Shown: in pieces, positions 1-8,635 of the stretch
Layout of the letters: each line of letters begins with the position of its first letter
How positions within the stretch are numbered: the first letter of the stretch is position 1
DNA from: Capnocytophaga sp. oral taxon 338 str. F0234
Lineage (GTDB): Bacteria > Bacteroidota > Bacteroidia > Flavobacteriales > Flavobacteriaceae
Reading direction: 5' to 3'
Assembly (NCBI RefSeq): GCF_000192225.1
Contig: NZ_GL872413.1
Coordinates: forward strand, 1,531,584-1,592,181
DNA: 60,598 nucleotides
Position numbers and translations under genes: made by a program
Notes under the pieces: model-generated
Seen by the model: the letters and a program-made list of their open reading frames with translations, nothing else
Databases searched by the model: none
What the model was told of the DNA's origin: nothing

Positions 1-5
1 TTTAA

Positions 6-545
6 AGTGTAGACGATGACCCTACATTAGGTGGTCTTAAAATTGGAGAAATATATAGCAATGATGATAAAGAACTTCTTCTTCGAAGTGAAGAAAATGA
101 TTATATTATATATCGTAGTTTTTTAGGTTTATATATAGGAAAGTATGCAATATATCCCTATATAAGAAATTTCAAAATAGTTTGTACTAGAAAATGGGAT
201 GAAGAAAAAATAAAAAATGATTCTTTTGCAAATTCTTTTACAAAAGAAGAACTAAAATCATTCCCTTTTCACTCCAATTATGAAAAAGAGAGTATAATAA
301 GTATTTTTATGGAACTCGAAATAAGAGAAAAATATAATATTATTGATGTTTATAATGAAATTATAGATAAATATACTATAAAGTTTGGCACACCTACTAA
401 TGTAAGTTCAAATAAAAATCAAAAAAAATGGACTTGGATAGGTGATAAAAATATATTTGTAATAAAATATAAACCAGCAAATAATCCCAAAGAATATCCT
501 ATTATAGAGATCCAACTTGCTGAAAAAGAATATTATTTAAGATAA
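6..545 (+). pseudogene. Truncated or frameshifted remnant of an unknown protein gene
   Basis: This frame is open for 180 codons, but an in-frame TAA lies at 3-5 and no ATG, GTG or TTG occurs before the ATG at 309. Either the 5' part was lost to a frameshift or stop, or only the 78-residue tail from 309 is translated. The product is Lys/Asn/Ile/Tyr-rich, with a C-terminal half that looks like alternating strands (KKWTWIGDKNIFVIKYK). I do not recognise the family. The very AT-rich composition matches the next gene and suggests accessory DNA. Confidence 0.4.
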
Positions 546-547
546 TT

Positions 548-680
548 ATGAGTAAGTCTGTTTTAGAAATGGAAGCTAATCAAGCAAGAGCTTTATAGGT
601 ATGAAAAATCCTGCGAACTGGCTCATTTTAAAGAACTCTCTATAGGGTGTAAAAATTTAAATAATCTAAAAAATAAATAA
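548..680 (+). pseudogene. Possible decayed TPR/Sel1-like repeat fragment
   Basis: A 16-codon frame starts at 548 and stops at 596-598. Shifting frame by one at the stop continues as YEKSCELAHFKELSIGCKN and ends at a TAA at 678-680. Joined, the segment resembles one helical repeat of a Sel1/TPR protein (ARALYEKSCELAHFK). The similarity is judged by eye over about 40 residues, so this is tentative. It supports the view that the first 680 bases are degraded accessory sequence. Confidence 0.25.
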
Positions 681-681
681 T

Positions 682-1299
682 ATGTTGAACAATTTTTCTG
701 GTCAAACATTTGTTGCCTTTATTGATATTTGTGGATTTAAGGCAATGATGAGTGAAGAAAATAAAGCATCTAGAGTTTTAGATAAATTCTATCAAATTGG
801 TTATGATGAATTACAAGCCTGTCGTGACATAAATGGAATTTTTATTTCTGATTGTGGTATTTTATATGTTACAAAAGATACTCCAAAAGAAGAGAAATTA
901 AAAATTTTATTAGGAATTGTAAGATCAATCAATCTGAAAATGTTGGAAGCCGATTATATGCTAACAACAAATATTGCCTATGGTGATTTCTTCTATCAGG
1001 AGAGAAGAGGATTTAATGGAATATCAAAAAACCTTATGATGGGAAATGCTTATGTGAAGGCTTTTTTAGATAGCCAAGCAAAGCCTAAAATAAATGTAGG
1101 AGAATGCAGAATTTTGAAAGAAGATATAGAAGAAGATTTTTTTGATAACCCTCATTTATATCCAAGAGGAAAATATTACTACTATTATTGGAATGTAGAA
1201 GATTCTGAAAAAATTAATCTATTCAAAAAAGATTATAAAGATAGTAGATATATTGGAGCTTTACAAGTATTAAAGGATTATTCAAATAGAAATTTATGA
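682..1299 (+). CDS. Class III nucleotide-cyclase-like domain protein
   Basis: The product is 205 residues with no signal peptide or membrane segment. It opens with FVAFIDICGFKAMM (residues 10-23), which has the shape of the first strand of class III adenylate/guanylate cyclases, with a candidate metal-binding Asp15. ISDCGILYV follows with a second candidate Asp57. A later block (NIAYGDFFYQ...MMGNAYVKAFLDSQAKPKI) matches in layout the 'RGAIxxGxFY...GxALVxAYxLE' part of such stand-alone domains in bacterial hypothetical proteins. Whether it makes a cyclic nucleotide cannot be told: SDC replaces the more usual SDS, and the usual Arg-Gly before the Ala is absent. The last 4 bases overlap the start of the next gene (ATGA), implying coupled translation. 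Confidence 0.6.
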   Translation: MLNNFSGQTFVAFIDICGFKAMMSEENKASRVLDKFYQIGYDELQACRDINGIFISDCGILYVTKDTPKEEKLKILLGIVRSINLKMLEADYMLTTNIAYGDFFYQERRGFNGISKNLMMGNAYVKAFLDSQAKPKINVGECRILKEDIEEDFFDNPHLYPRGKYYYYYWNVEDSEKINLFKKDYKDSRYIGALQVLKDYSNRNL

Positions 1300-1820
1300 A
1301 AACCATTACAATTATCTTTAGCCTTTTACTCACAACCTCTCTTTTCTCCCAAGTGAAGAAAGAGGTAGATAATGGGGTATGGGTTACTTTTCCTAATACG
1401 CCTATATACCAGACAGAGCAAGGAGCTCGGCAATATATAACCCAAACAGATAATGCTATTTTTATGGCTATCATAGCTGATGTCCCTCGTAGAGCGGAGT
1501 ATCTTATGGCTGAGAAAAACTTCTCTGAAGCTGAGAAAAAAGAGGTTGCAGAAAGTTTTCTTAATCATTTTATACAAGGAGCTTTAGCTAATTCTGAAAG
1601 TGAACCTGAAATACAATCTATCAAAAAAGGTAAGTTCTATGGCAAAAAATATAGTTTTTCTGCAATTAATCCTATGAATGGAGAAGTTACTAATAGGGGG
1701 AATGTTATTCTATTTGTCCGCGGTAGGGCTGTCTCTTTCCAATGTATTCTTATGAATGACAGTCAAAAAGCTTATACAGAAAAGAATACTTTCCTAAGCT
1801 CTATTTCAGTAAAACAATAA
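1296..1820 (+). CDS. Secreted protein of unknown function
   Basis: The product is 174 residues. Residues 1-19 form a Sec signal peptide (MKTITIIFSLLLTTSLFSQ) with no lipobox Cys, so periplasmic or outer-surface release is expected. The mature part has short strands and an amphipathic helix around residues 65-100. I do not recognise a family. The start overlaps the cyclase-like gene by 4 bases, but the two proteins would act in different compartments, so pairing may be fortuitous. No terminator is evident in the 150 bases downstream, which carry only stop-riddled sequence. Confidence 0.6.
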   Translation: MKTITIIFSLLLTTSLFSQVKKEVDNGVWVTFPNTPIYQTEQGARQYITQTDNAIFMAIIADVPRRAEYLMAEKNFSEAEKKEVAESFLNHFIQGALANSESEPEIQSIKKGKFYGKKYSFSAINPMNGEVTNRGNVILFVRGRAVSFQCILMNDSQKAYTEKNTFLSSISVKQ

Positions 1821-1971
1821 AGAAGACAAGAGACGGAGGATGGTTAGATGGCAGCCATTTATTCCCTATTGATATCAGCGATGGTACAGCTTTTTCATAG
1901 ATGATAGGGCTACAAATATAGAGTGGAATTGGATTAATCTACCTACTAAAAATATCATTTTTTTACTCCCT

Positions 1972-3276
1972 TTAGCCTTTTCCTCTCTCCAAAATCACCT
2001 CACTAAGCTTTTGGGTAAGTGCCTTTCTATGATAGGCACCAAGGGAGGTGGGCTGGGTATGGAGTTGATTTGCCTTATATAGGGTATAGTAATGGGTAAG
2101 GGCTTGCTTAATAGCGGGAGCATCGGTTACCAAAAGAGTAATACCCGTATGGGTCTGAGCGATGATTTCTCTCACATCCCACTGCGAGTAGCCCAAGGCA
2201 AGAATAGGACGTTGTGCAGCCATATACTCAAAGAGCTTTCCTGGAATAATGCCTTCTGTCTTAGGGTGATTGATTTCCAAAAGAAGTAATAACTGAGAGC
2301 TTCGCTGTAGCGCCAGTGCGTCGGTATGACTTAGATACCCCTTGTACTCCAAGGAGGAGCTAAGCCCATATTTCTCTATGGTAACAAAGACTTCCTCACT
2401 TACCTTCCCCGCCAAGCATATACGTAAATCCTGCCTAAAGGCAGGGCTTTCTGCTGCCATGGCTCCCAATACCTGCCAAAGGGTTTCTGGGTTGCGCTCA
2501 GAGAGTAAGGAGCCTACGTGGGAGAGCATAAAGTAGGGAGATAGGGGAACTTCCTCCCCGAAGGTATCATCATCATAGCCATTGGTGATAAGTACAATGG
2601 GCTTTGAGGTCTTTGCAGTAAATTCCCGCTGGGTGCTGGGACTGGTTACGATAATAGTATCGGCGCTCTGGAGTACTTTGCGCTCTAAGGCGAGGTGTTT
2701 CTGGGCTGACCTCTCGGTAAGTCTAAGTTGGGAATGGTAACCTATATTCGTCCACGGATCGCGAAAGTCGGCTATCCATCGTAGGGTAGGGTATTTTTCT
2801 TTTAGGTGTAACCCTATGAGGTGTATGCTATGAGGGGGCGCTGTGGTGATAATAGTATCTATGCCCTGAGTAGTAACATAGTCAGACAAATACTTCACTG
2901 AGGGACGTACCCATAGTACCCGAGCATCGGGGATAAAGAGATTCCCACGTACCCATAGCAGACACTTGTCTACCCATGAGAACTTCTTGGTAGGGATAAT
3001 CCCTGCACTGATCTTCTTTGTTTTCTCTTTGGAAAAGAAGGAGGCCAAGCCGTAGGGTTCCCATATCTTCGTCCGAAGTAAGGTCAGGTCTTGGGGTAGG
3101 TCATCGGCTATATGGGCATCTACCATAGGATAAGTAGGATTTTTTGGGGTATATATGATAGGTTCTATCCCAAAATCACGTAGGTACTTGACAAATTTTA
3201 GCCAACGCTGTACGCCAGGACCTCCTGCTGGCGCCCAATAATAGGTGACTATCAGTACTTTTTTCATCTGCGGCAT
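1972..3276 (-). CDS. Glycosyltransferase, GT-B fold (GT4-like)
   Basis: The product is 434 residues and cytoplasmic or membrane-peripheral. The N-terminal domain begins VLIVTYYWAPAGGPGVQRW, the glycine-rich loop typical of GT4 enzymes. The C-terminal half has the nucleotide-sugar-binding region EGIIPGKLFEYMAAQRPILAL, with the E-x7-E pattern where PGKLFEYMA is diagnostic. Donor and acceptor are unknown; surface polysaccharide or lipid-linked sugar assembly is the likely role. It lies 10 bases after the LpxD-type gene on the same strand and is probably co-transcribed with it, which fits envelope glycan or lipid A-type work. The start could be the first Met or the fourth residue Met. Confidence 0.8.
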   Translation of the reverse strand: MPQMKKVLIVTYYWAPAGGPGVQRWLKFVKYLRDFGIEPIIYTPKNPTYPMVDAHIADDLPQDLTLLRTKIWEPYGLASFFSKEKTKKISAGIIPTKKFSWVDKCLLWVRGNLFIPDARVLWVRPSVKYLSDYVTTQGIDTIITTAPPHSIHLIGLHLKEKYPTLRWIADFRDPWTNIGYHSQLRLTERSAQKHLALERKVLQSADTIIVTSPSTQREFTAKTSKPIVLITNGYDDDTFGEEVPLSPYFMLSHVGSLLSERNPETLWQVLGAMAAESPAFRQDLRICLAGKVSEEVFVTIEKYGLSSSLEYKGYLSHTDALALQRSSQLLLLLEINHPKTEGIIPGKLFEYMAAQRPILALGYSQWDVREIIAQTHTGITLLVTDAPAIKQALTHYYTLYKANQLHTQPTSLGAYHRKALTQKLSEVILERGKG

Positions 3277-3286
3277 GCCCTAATGG

Positions 3287-4204
3287 CTAATGTGTTTTGG
3301 CAAAATTTCTTACAGAAGCTAGTTCCTTATATTTTTTACGGGCTTCTTCAGCAGGAGATCCAAAATAAGTCTGGTTGCCTTCTAAGGATTTGGTCACACC
3401 ACTCTGTGCCAGAATAACTGCTTTTTCGCCTATGGTCACCCCGCTGGTGATACCCACCTGTCCCCATAGGGTTACCCTATCCTCTATCACCACACATCCT
3501 GCGATGCCCACTTGGGAAGCAATTAGGCACTCCTCCCCTACTACCGTATCATGACCTACATGCACATGGTTATCTATTTTCGTTCCTCGCTTGATAGTGG
3601 TATCGCCTGTTACACCTCTATCTATCGTACAGAGTGCTCCCAAGTCCACATGATCTTCTATCACTACACGCCCGCCAGAGAGAAGTTTATCAAAGCCTTC
3701 AGGTCGTTTTTTATAATAAAAAGCATCGGCACCAAGAGTGGTTCCTGAGTGGATAGTTACCTCATCACCTATCACACAATGGTCATAGATAGTAACATTA
3801 GCATGGATGAGACAGTTCTTACCTATCACTACATGGTTACCTATGAAAGCCCCTGGTTGAATGATAGTATTTTCACCTATTTTTGCAGTGGTTGCTACAA
3901 GGGTGGTTGCTTTCTCAAAAGGCCTAAAGAAGCGGGTGAGCTTATTGAAATCACGAAAAGGATCCTCGGAAATAAGTAAGGCTTTTCCCTCAGGGCAAGG
4001 TACCTCCTTGTTAATGAGTACTACAGTAGCCTTGGATTGTAGCGCTTTATCATAGTACTTAGGATGGTCTACAAAGACAATATCTCCCTCCCGCACTACA
4101 TGTATCTCATTCATCCCCAATACGGGAAAATCTTTATCACCTATATAGCGGCTGCCAATAATCGTGGCTATTTGTTCTAAAGTATAGGGTTGCGGAAATT
4201 TCAT
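3287..4204 (-). CDS. lpxD: LpxD-type UDP-3-O-acylglucosamine N-acyltransferase
   Basis: The product is 305 residues. The N-terminal uridine-binding domain (residues 1-95) precedes a left-handed beta helix of hexapeptide repeats (about 100-270) and a C-terminal helical tail (SPAEEARKKYKELASVRNF). The HVHVGHDTVVG segment carries the His in the position of the LpxD catalytic base. The enzyme adds a 3-hydroxyacyl chain to UDP-acyl-glucosamine in lipid A synthesis. The frame extends 16 codons further upstream, but that extension overlaps the -7 box at 4227-4234, so the start is placed at 4204 (MKFPQPYTL). No lpxC or lpxA is adjacent, so this could be one of two LpxD paralogues, as is common in Bacteroidota. 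Confidence 0.88.
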   Translation of the reverse strand: MKFPQPYTLEQIATIIGSRYIGDKDFPVLGMNEIHVVREGDIVFVDHPKYYDKALQSKATVVLINKEVPCPEGKALLISEDPFRDFNKLTRFFRPFEKATTLVATTAKIGENTIIQPGAFIGNHVVIGKNCLIHANVTIYDHCVIGDEVTIHSGTTLGADAFYYKKRPEGFDKLLSGGRVVIEDHVDLGALCTIDRGVTGDTTIKRGTKIDNHVHVGHDTVVGEECLIASQVGIAGCVVIEDRVTLWGQVGITSGVTIGEKAVILAQSGVTKSLEGNQTYFGSPAEEARKKYKELASVRNFAKTH

Positions 4205-4226
4205 TTTATTTCTTGCTATTTGGGTA

Positions 4227-4234
4227 CAAAGATA
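4227..4234 (-). promoter_or_regulatory. -7 promoter box for lpxD
   Basis: TATCTTTG on the minus strand, 22 bases before the chosen lpxD start. It excludes the longer reading of lpxD. Confidence 0.7.
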
Positions 4235-4339
4235 CAGAAAATATAAATACATAAATAGTGAATTTTTTATTAAAAAAAGTGATAGATTATTGTTAATAAA
4301 TTTAGTTTACTTACCTATTACTTTTAATTTATTTATCAC

Positions 4340-4347
4340 TACCTTTG
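4340..4347 (+). promoter_or_regulatory. -7 promoter box for ftsQ-ftsA
   Basis: TACCTTTG, 27 bases before the ATG at 4375. It overlaps the alternative TTG start at 4345, which is therefore rejected. Confidence 0.7.
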
Positions 4348-4374
4348 CTAAGAGAATGCGAGTGTTTTTTATCA

Positions 4375-5127
4375 ATGAATAGTAAAAGGAATAGAATCAT
4401 TAATATATTGAAAATCAGTATTATTATTGGTTTTCCTATCATATTACAATCTTTTGCTAATCATCGTAACAATATTAGGAAAATTCAAAAAGTGGACATT
4501 ACTCGCTTAGGAAGCCCTAAGAACATTCAGTATATTACCAATGATGCTATTGAGAATTTGCTGTTTTCAATAAAGAATCCAGAAGAATACCTTACTAAGG
4601 AGATAAATATCAACTTATTAGAAAAAAGATTGGATGCTAATCCTATGGTAGAAAATGCTGATATCTACTTAACTATTGATGGTATTGTAAAGGTTATTGT
4701 AAAGCAGCGTGAGCCTATTGCAAGAATCGTCAATAATGATCAATTCTACTATATGGATATGCAAGGTAAGCAAATGCCTCTTTCAAATGCTTATTCTGCA
4801 AGAGTACCCATCGTTCGTGGCATTACAGAAACTGTATGGGAAGACACTCATCTTATTCTCTCCTATATATACAAGGATAACTTCCTAAAAGAAAATATAG
4901 TAGAAGTTATTGCCGATAAAGGAGTGTTCTATGCCAAACTAAGAGGAGCTGATTTTTTAGTCTGCTTAGGAAACGCTCAAGATATTTCCCTAAAATTCAA
5001 TAATCTGAAAGCTTTTTATAGAAAAGCCTCCAAAGATCATTTCTTAGACAGATATACAATGATAAATCTACAATACAATAATCAAGTTGTTTGTACAAAA
5101 CCCTCTTCAGCAGAAGAGGATAATTAG
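4375..5127 (+). CDS. ftsQ: Cell division protein FtsQ
   Basis: The product is 250 residues. It has a short basic cytoplasmic tail, one transmembrane helix (about residues 8-24), a POTRA-like segment starting near IRKIQKVDI, and the FtsQ beta domain with KVIVKQREPIARI and YYMDMQGKQMPLS. FtsQ is a bitopic inner-membrane protein linking early and late divisome parts. It is followed 58 bases later by ftsA, the standard dcw order, but murC is not upstream: the neighbour there is the divergent lpxD. The ATG at 4375 is chosen because the upstream TTG lies inside the promoter box. Confidence 0.9.
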   Translation: MNSKRNRIINILKISIIIGFPIILQSFANHRNNIRKIQKVDITRLGSPKNIQYITNDAIENLLFSIKNPEEYLTKEININLLEKRLDANPMVENADIYLTIDGIVKVIVKQREPIARIVNNDQFYYMDMQGKQMPLSNAYSARVPIVRGITETVWEDTHLILSYIYKDNFLKENIVEVIADKGVFYAKLRGADFLVCLGNAQDISLKFNNLKAFYRKASKDHFLDRYTMINLQYNNQVVCTKPSSAEEDN

Positions 5128-5185
5128 TGAATTTGTTAAAAAACACAAAATATAATTTAAGGAAACGCAAAAATAATTATCAGAG

Positions 5186-6622
5186 ATGAAGACAGATGCT
5201 AAAATGAATCAGAAAAAATATATTGCAGGAATTGACATAGGAACTACTAAAATCGTTGCCATTATTGGTAGCGAGAACCAATATGGTAAGTTAGAAATTT
5301 TAGGATATGGCAAAGCTAAAAGTCAAGGTATTGCTCGTGGCATGGTAGGCAATATCGGAAAAACCATTGACTCCATACAACAAGCTGTCGCACAAGCACA
5401 AGCCAAAGCAGGAGTTTCCATCTCAGAAGCATACGTAGGAATTGCTGGACAACATATCCATAGTGATAAAGCCTCTGATTACATTATTCGAGAAAATGCT
5501 GATGAGATGATCACTGTTAAGGATTTAGAAGCTCTTTGCTTACGTGTAATGAGTATGAAAAATATGTTTCCTGGTGAAGAAGTAATCCATATTCTCCCTC
5601 AAGAATACAAAGTAGATGGGCAAGATGATATTCATGATCCTATTGGCATGGTTGGTTCTCGCTTGGAAGGAACTTTCCATATTGTTACAGGACAAGTGGC
5701 TCCTATCAAGAATATTCACCGCTGCGTAACCAAAGCTGGTGTTGAACTAAAAGGGCTTACTTTAGAGCCTATAGCTTCTTCTGCTTCTGTATTAAGCGAA
5801 GAAGAGAAAGAAGCAGGGGTAGCTTTGGTAGATATAGGTGGAGGAACTACTGACTTGGCTATTTTTAAAGAAGGATACATTCGCTATACTGCTGTAGTTC
5901 CTTTTGGCGGAAATATCATAGATAAAGATATCAAAGAAGGTTGTGGAGTCTTTGACAAACAAGCAGAATTATTGAAAATTAAGTTCGGCTCTGCTTGGCC
6001 TGAATATACTAAGGAAAATGAAGTTATCAATATTCAAGTTCTCAAAGATAGAGAACCCTTAGAAATACAAGTAACGAACTTAGCTCGTATTATCCGTTGC
6101 CGTATGGAAGAGATTATTGGAGCTATTTTCAATGAAATTAAAAACTATGGTTATGATCAACCCCGAAAAAAACTAATAGCAGGAATTGTCCTCACTGGAG
6201 GAGGAAGTGAGTTAAAGGATTTGCGACAATTAGTAGAATATGTAACCGGACTTCCTACACGCATTGGACTTCCTAATGAACACTTAGCCAGCAATACCTC
6301 TACTGAATTGGAATCACCTATCTATGCTACTTCCATAGGGTTATTGTTAGATGCTATAGAAAGAGAACGCTCAGAAGGACAACGTATTGATTTCTCTCAA
6401 ATACATGGAGAGCTTACTTCCAATGAAGCACATACTGTACTGACTCCTGAAATGGAGCAACCTAAAGAGGAAACTCCTATTATCCCTCCTACTATAAATA
6501 ATATTTCTGAAATGGAAAAAGAGGAGAAAAAAGAAGAGGAAGAAGAAAGTAAATCCGAGAATAAGAACTTTTTAAGATCAATATCTGAAAAATTTACGGA
6601 ATTCTTTAAAACAATGGAGTAA
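5186..6622 (+). CDS. ftsA: Cell division protein FtsA
   Basis: The product is 478 residues of the actin-like ATPase family that tethers FtsZ to the membrane. Visible motifs are AGIDIGTTKIVAIIG (phosphate 1, about residues 14-28), VALVDIGGGTTDLAIF (phosphate 2) and IVLTGGGSELKDL (adenosine). After residue 420 comes an acidic low-complexity linker (EKEEKKEEEEES), then a C-terminal amphipathic helix (LRSISEKFTEFFKTM) suited to membrane binding. An alternative start is Met7 at 5204. Unusually, ftsZ does not follow; the next gene is a mechanosensitive channel. Confidence 0.94.
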   Translation: MKTDAKMNQKKYIAGIDIGTTKIVAIIGSENQYGKLEILGYGKAKSQGIARGMVGNIGKTIDSIQQAVAQAQAKAGVSISEAYVGIAGQHIHSDKASDYIIRENADEMITVKDLEALCLRVMSMKNMFPGEEVIHILPQEYKVDGQDDIHDPIGMVGSRLEGTFHIVTGQVAPIKNIHRCVTKAGVELKGLTLEPIASSASVLSEEEKEAGVALVDIGGGTTDLAIFKEGYIRYTAVVPFGGNIIDKDIKEGCGVFDKQAELLKIKFGSAWPEYTKENEVINIQVLKDREPLEIQVTNLARIIRCRMEEIIGAIFNEIKNYGYDQPRKKLIAGIVLTGGGSELKDLRQLVEYVTGLPTRIGLPNEHLASNTSTELESPIYATSIGLLLDAIERERSEGQRIDFSQIHGELTSNEAHTVLTPEMEQPKEETPIIPPTINNISEMEKEEKKEEEEESKSENKNFLRSISEKFTEFFKTME

Positions 6623-6730
6623 TTTTGGATTAATTTGCATGACTAAATACAAAAAGATAGTGGATTGTACTTGTTTCTATACAATATAATCCCTATTTTT
6701 ATACAATAATACCTCTAAAAATAGAACCTT

Positions 6731-7567
6731 ATGAAACAAAGCCCTGCCTCTTTTAATGATTTTGAAGCATTTTTAAATAAGTTTATTGATAAAACTATTT
6801 CTTTTTTACCTAATTTAATAGGAGCTATTATTCTCTTTGTTGTGGGAATATGGGTGTGTAGGATTATCAGAAAGTTTGTAAAACGTATCATGATAAGCCG
6901 AAGCGTTGATACCACAATCCAGAACTTTGTGAACGAACTACTCAGATGGATTCTTTACATTATCCTCTTCTTAACTGTTATCCAGAAAATAGGAGTTCCC
7001 GTTTCCTCCTTCTTAGGAGCTTTAGCTGCTGCTGGTGTAGCCGTAGGTCTTGCTTTGCAGGGCTCTCTCTCTAACTTTGCGGGAGGAATTATGCTCCTTA
7101 TTCTCAAACCTTTTCGTATAGGAGATTCTATAGAGACGAAAGGTCATATTGGTAATGTTGAACGCATAGGAATGTTCTATACTACCATTATTAAGTTTGG
7201 AAACGAACAGGTAATGATTCCCAACGGGCCTCTCTTCTCTGATAATATTGTTAACTATTCTCGAACTAAGAAACGACGAGATAAAATTATAGTGGGTATT
7301 GGCTATGGTTCTGACCTTAAAAAAGCAAAAGAAATACTATATACTTTAGCAAAAGAGTGTCCCACAGCCTTACAGGATCCTATACCTATTGTATATGTGG
7401 AAGAATTAGCGGATAGTTCCGTCAATCTCTCTTTACGTGTGTGGTCAAATACTGAGAATTATTGGGATACTCATTTTTACTTAGTAGAACAAATGAAATT
7501 GAGCTTTGATAAGGAAAATATTGAGATTCCTTTTCCTCAAACAGATGTTCATATTATACCCAATTAA
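6731..7567 (+). CDS. mscS: Small-conductance mechanosensitive channel, MscS family
   Basis: The product is 278 residues, the size of E. coli MscS. Three transmembrane helices are visible: residues 24-45, 66-88, and the Ala/Gly-rich pore helix (LGALAAAGVAVGLALQGSL). The beta domain follows (PFRIGDSIETKGHIGNVERI), then an alpha/beta vestibule domain. It should form a heptameric inner-membrane channel that opens on osmotic downshock. It lies 108 bases after ftsA and 29 before galE; no clear -7 box is visible, so read-through from ftsQA is possible. Confidence 0.93.
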   Translation: MKQSPASFNDFEAFLNKFIDKTISFLPNLIGAIILFVVGIWVCRIIRKFVKRIMISRSVDTTIQNFVNELLRWILYIILFLTVIQKIGVPVSSFLGALAAAGVAVGLALQGSLSNFAGGIMLLILKPFRIGDSIETKGHIGNVERIGMFYTTIIKFGNEQVMIPNGPLFSDNIVNYSRTKKRRDKIIVGIGYGSDLKKAKEILYTLAKECPTALQDPIPIVYVEELADSSVNLSLRVWSNTENYWDTHFYLVEQMKLSFDKENIEIPFPQTDVHIIPN

Positions 7568-7596
7568 TTTTTAATTTTATAATTTTTAATAAATAT

Positions 7597-8625
7597 ATGT
7601 CAACTATTTTAGTAACAGGAGGCTTAGGTTTTATTGGTTCTCATACCGTTGTAGTTCTCCAGCAAGCAGGGTATGAAGTCATTATTATTGACAACTTATC
7701 CAATTCCTCTATTGAAGTAAAGGACAGAATTGCTCAAATTACAGGTAAAGCTCCTACTTTTGAACAATTAGACCTCAGAGAAAAGGGGAAAGTACAAGAT
7801 TTCTTCCATCGCTACCCCAATATTGACGGAGTAATCCACTTCGCTGCCTCAAAAGCAGTAGGTGAAAGTGTTAAAAAACCTCTTTTGTATTATGAAAACA
7901 ACATAACTTCCCTTATATATATTCTTCAGGAACTCCAAAAAAGGGAAAATACAGCCTTCATTTTTAGTTCTTCTTGCACTGTATATGGTCAAGCAGACAA
8001 GCTCCCTGTAACGGAAGACGCTCCTTTCAAACAAGCAGAATGTCCTTACGGAAACACCAAACAAATCAATGAAGAAATCATCCGTGATACTTGTGCTGTA
8101 CAACCCAATATCAAGGCAATTTCTCTACGCTACTTTAATCCTATTGGAGCTCATGAATCTGCCCTTATAGGAGAGCTCCCCAATGGAATTCCTCAGAATT
8201 TGATTCCTTATATTACACAGACAGCTATTGGGTTACGGGAAATTGTCTCTGTATATGGTGATGACTACCCTACTCCTGATGGCACCTGTATTCGAGATTA
8301 TATTCACATAGTTGATTTAGCCGAAGCTCATCTGGCTGCCCTTGAACGACTTTTACAAAATAGAAATTCAAGTAATTATGAAGTGTTCAATATAGGAACT
8401 GGAAAAGGGAGTTCTGTATTAGAAGTTATCAAAGCCTTCGAAAAAGCAAGTGGGCAAAACCTTCCCTATAAGATAGTAGGACGTAGAGAAGGAGATGTCA
8501 TTGCCGCTTATGCCGATACTCAAAAAGCAAATAAGGAACTCCAATGGAGGGCTAAGCTATCTCTTGAAGAAGCACTTCTTTCTGCTTGGAATTGGGAGAA
8601 AAAATTACGAAATAAAAATGCTTAA
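7597..8625 (+). CDS. galE: UDP-glucose 4-epimerase
   Basis: The product is 342 residues, the normal size for GalE, an extended short-chain dehydrogenase. It has the NAD-binding motif GGLGFIGS (residues 8-15), the SSSCTVYG segment with the active-site Ser, and the catalytic YGNTK Tyr-Lys pair near residue 150. It interconverts UDP-glucose and UDP-galactose for envelope glycans and galactose use. The spacing of 29 bases after mscS and 10 before the rhodanese-cupin gene suggests one transcript. Confidence 0.94.
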   Translation: MSTILVTGGLGFIGSHTVVVLQQAGYEVIIIDNLSNSSIEVKDRIAQITGKAPTFEQLDLREKGKVQDFFHRYPNIDGVIHFAASKAVGESVKKPLLYYENNITSLIYILQELQKRENTAFIFSSSCTVYGQADKLPVTEDAPFKQAECPYGNTKQINEEIIRDTCAVQPNIKAISLRYFNPIGAHESALIGELPNGIPQNLIPYITQTAIGLREIVSVYGDDYPTPDGTCIRDYIHIVDLAEAHLAALERLLQNRNSSNYEVFNIGTGKGSSVLEVIKAFEKASGQNLPYKIVGRREGDVIAAYADTQKANKELQWRAKLSLEEALLSAWNWEKKLRNKNA

Positions 8626-8635
8626 TTTTATATTT

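Noticed and set aside
1821-1971. Short gene between the secreted protein and the glycosyltransferase
   Set aside because: Only stop-interrupted frames of about 20 codons; possibly a relic but not supportable.
4205-4252. Longer lpxD start
   Set aside because: It overlaps the -7 promoter box at 4227-4234, and LpxD proteins begin near MKFPQ.
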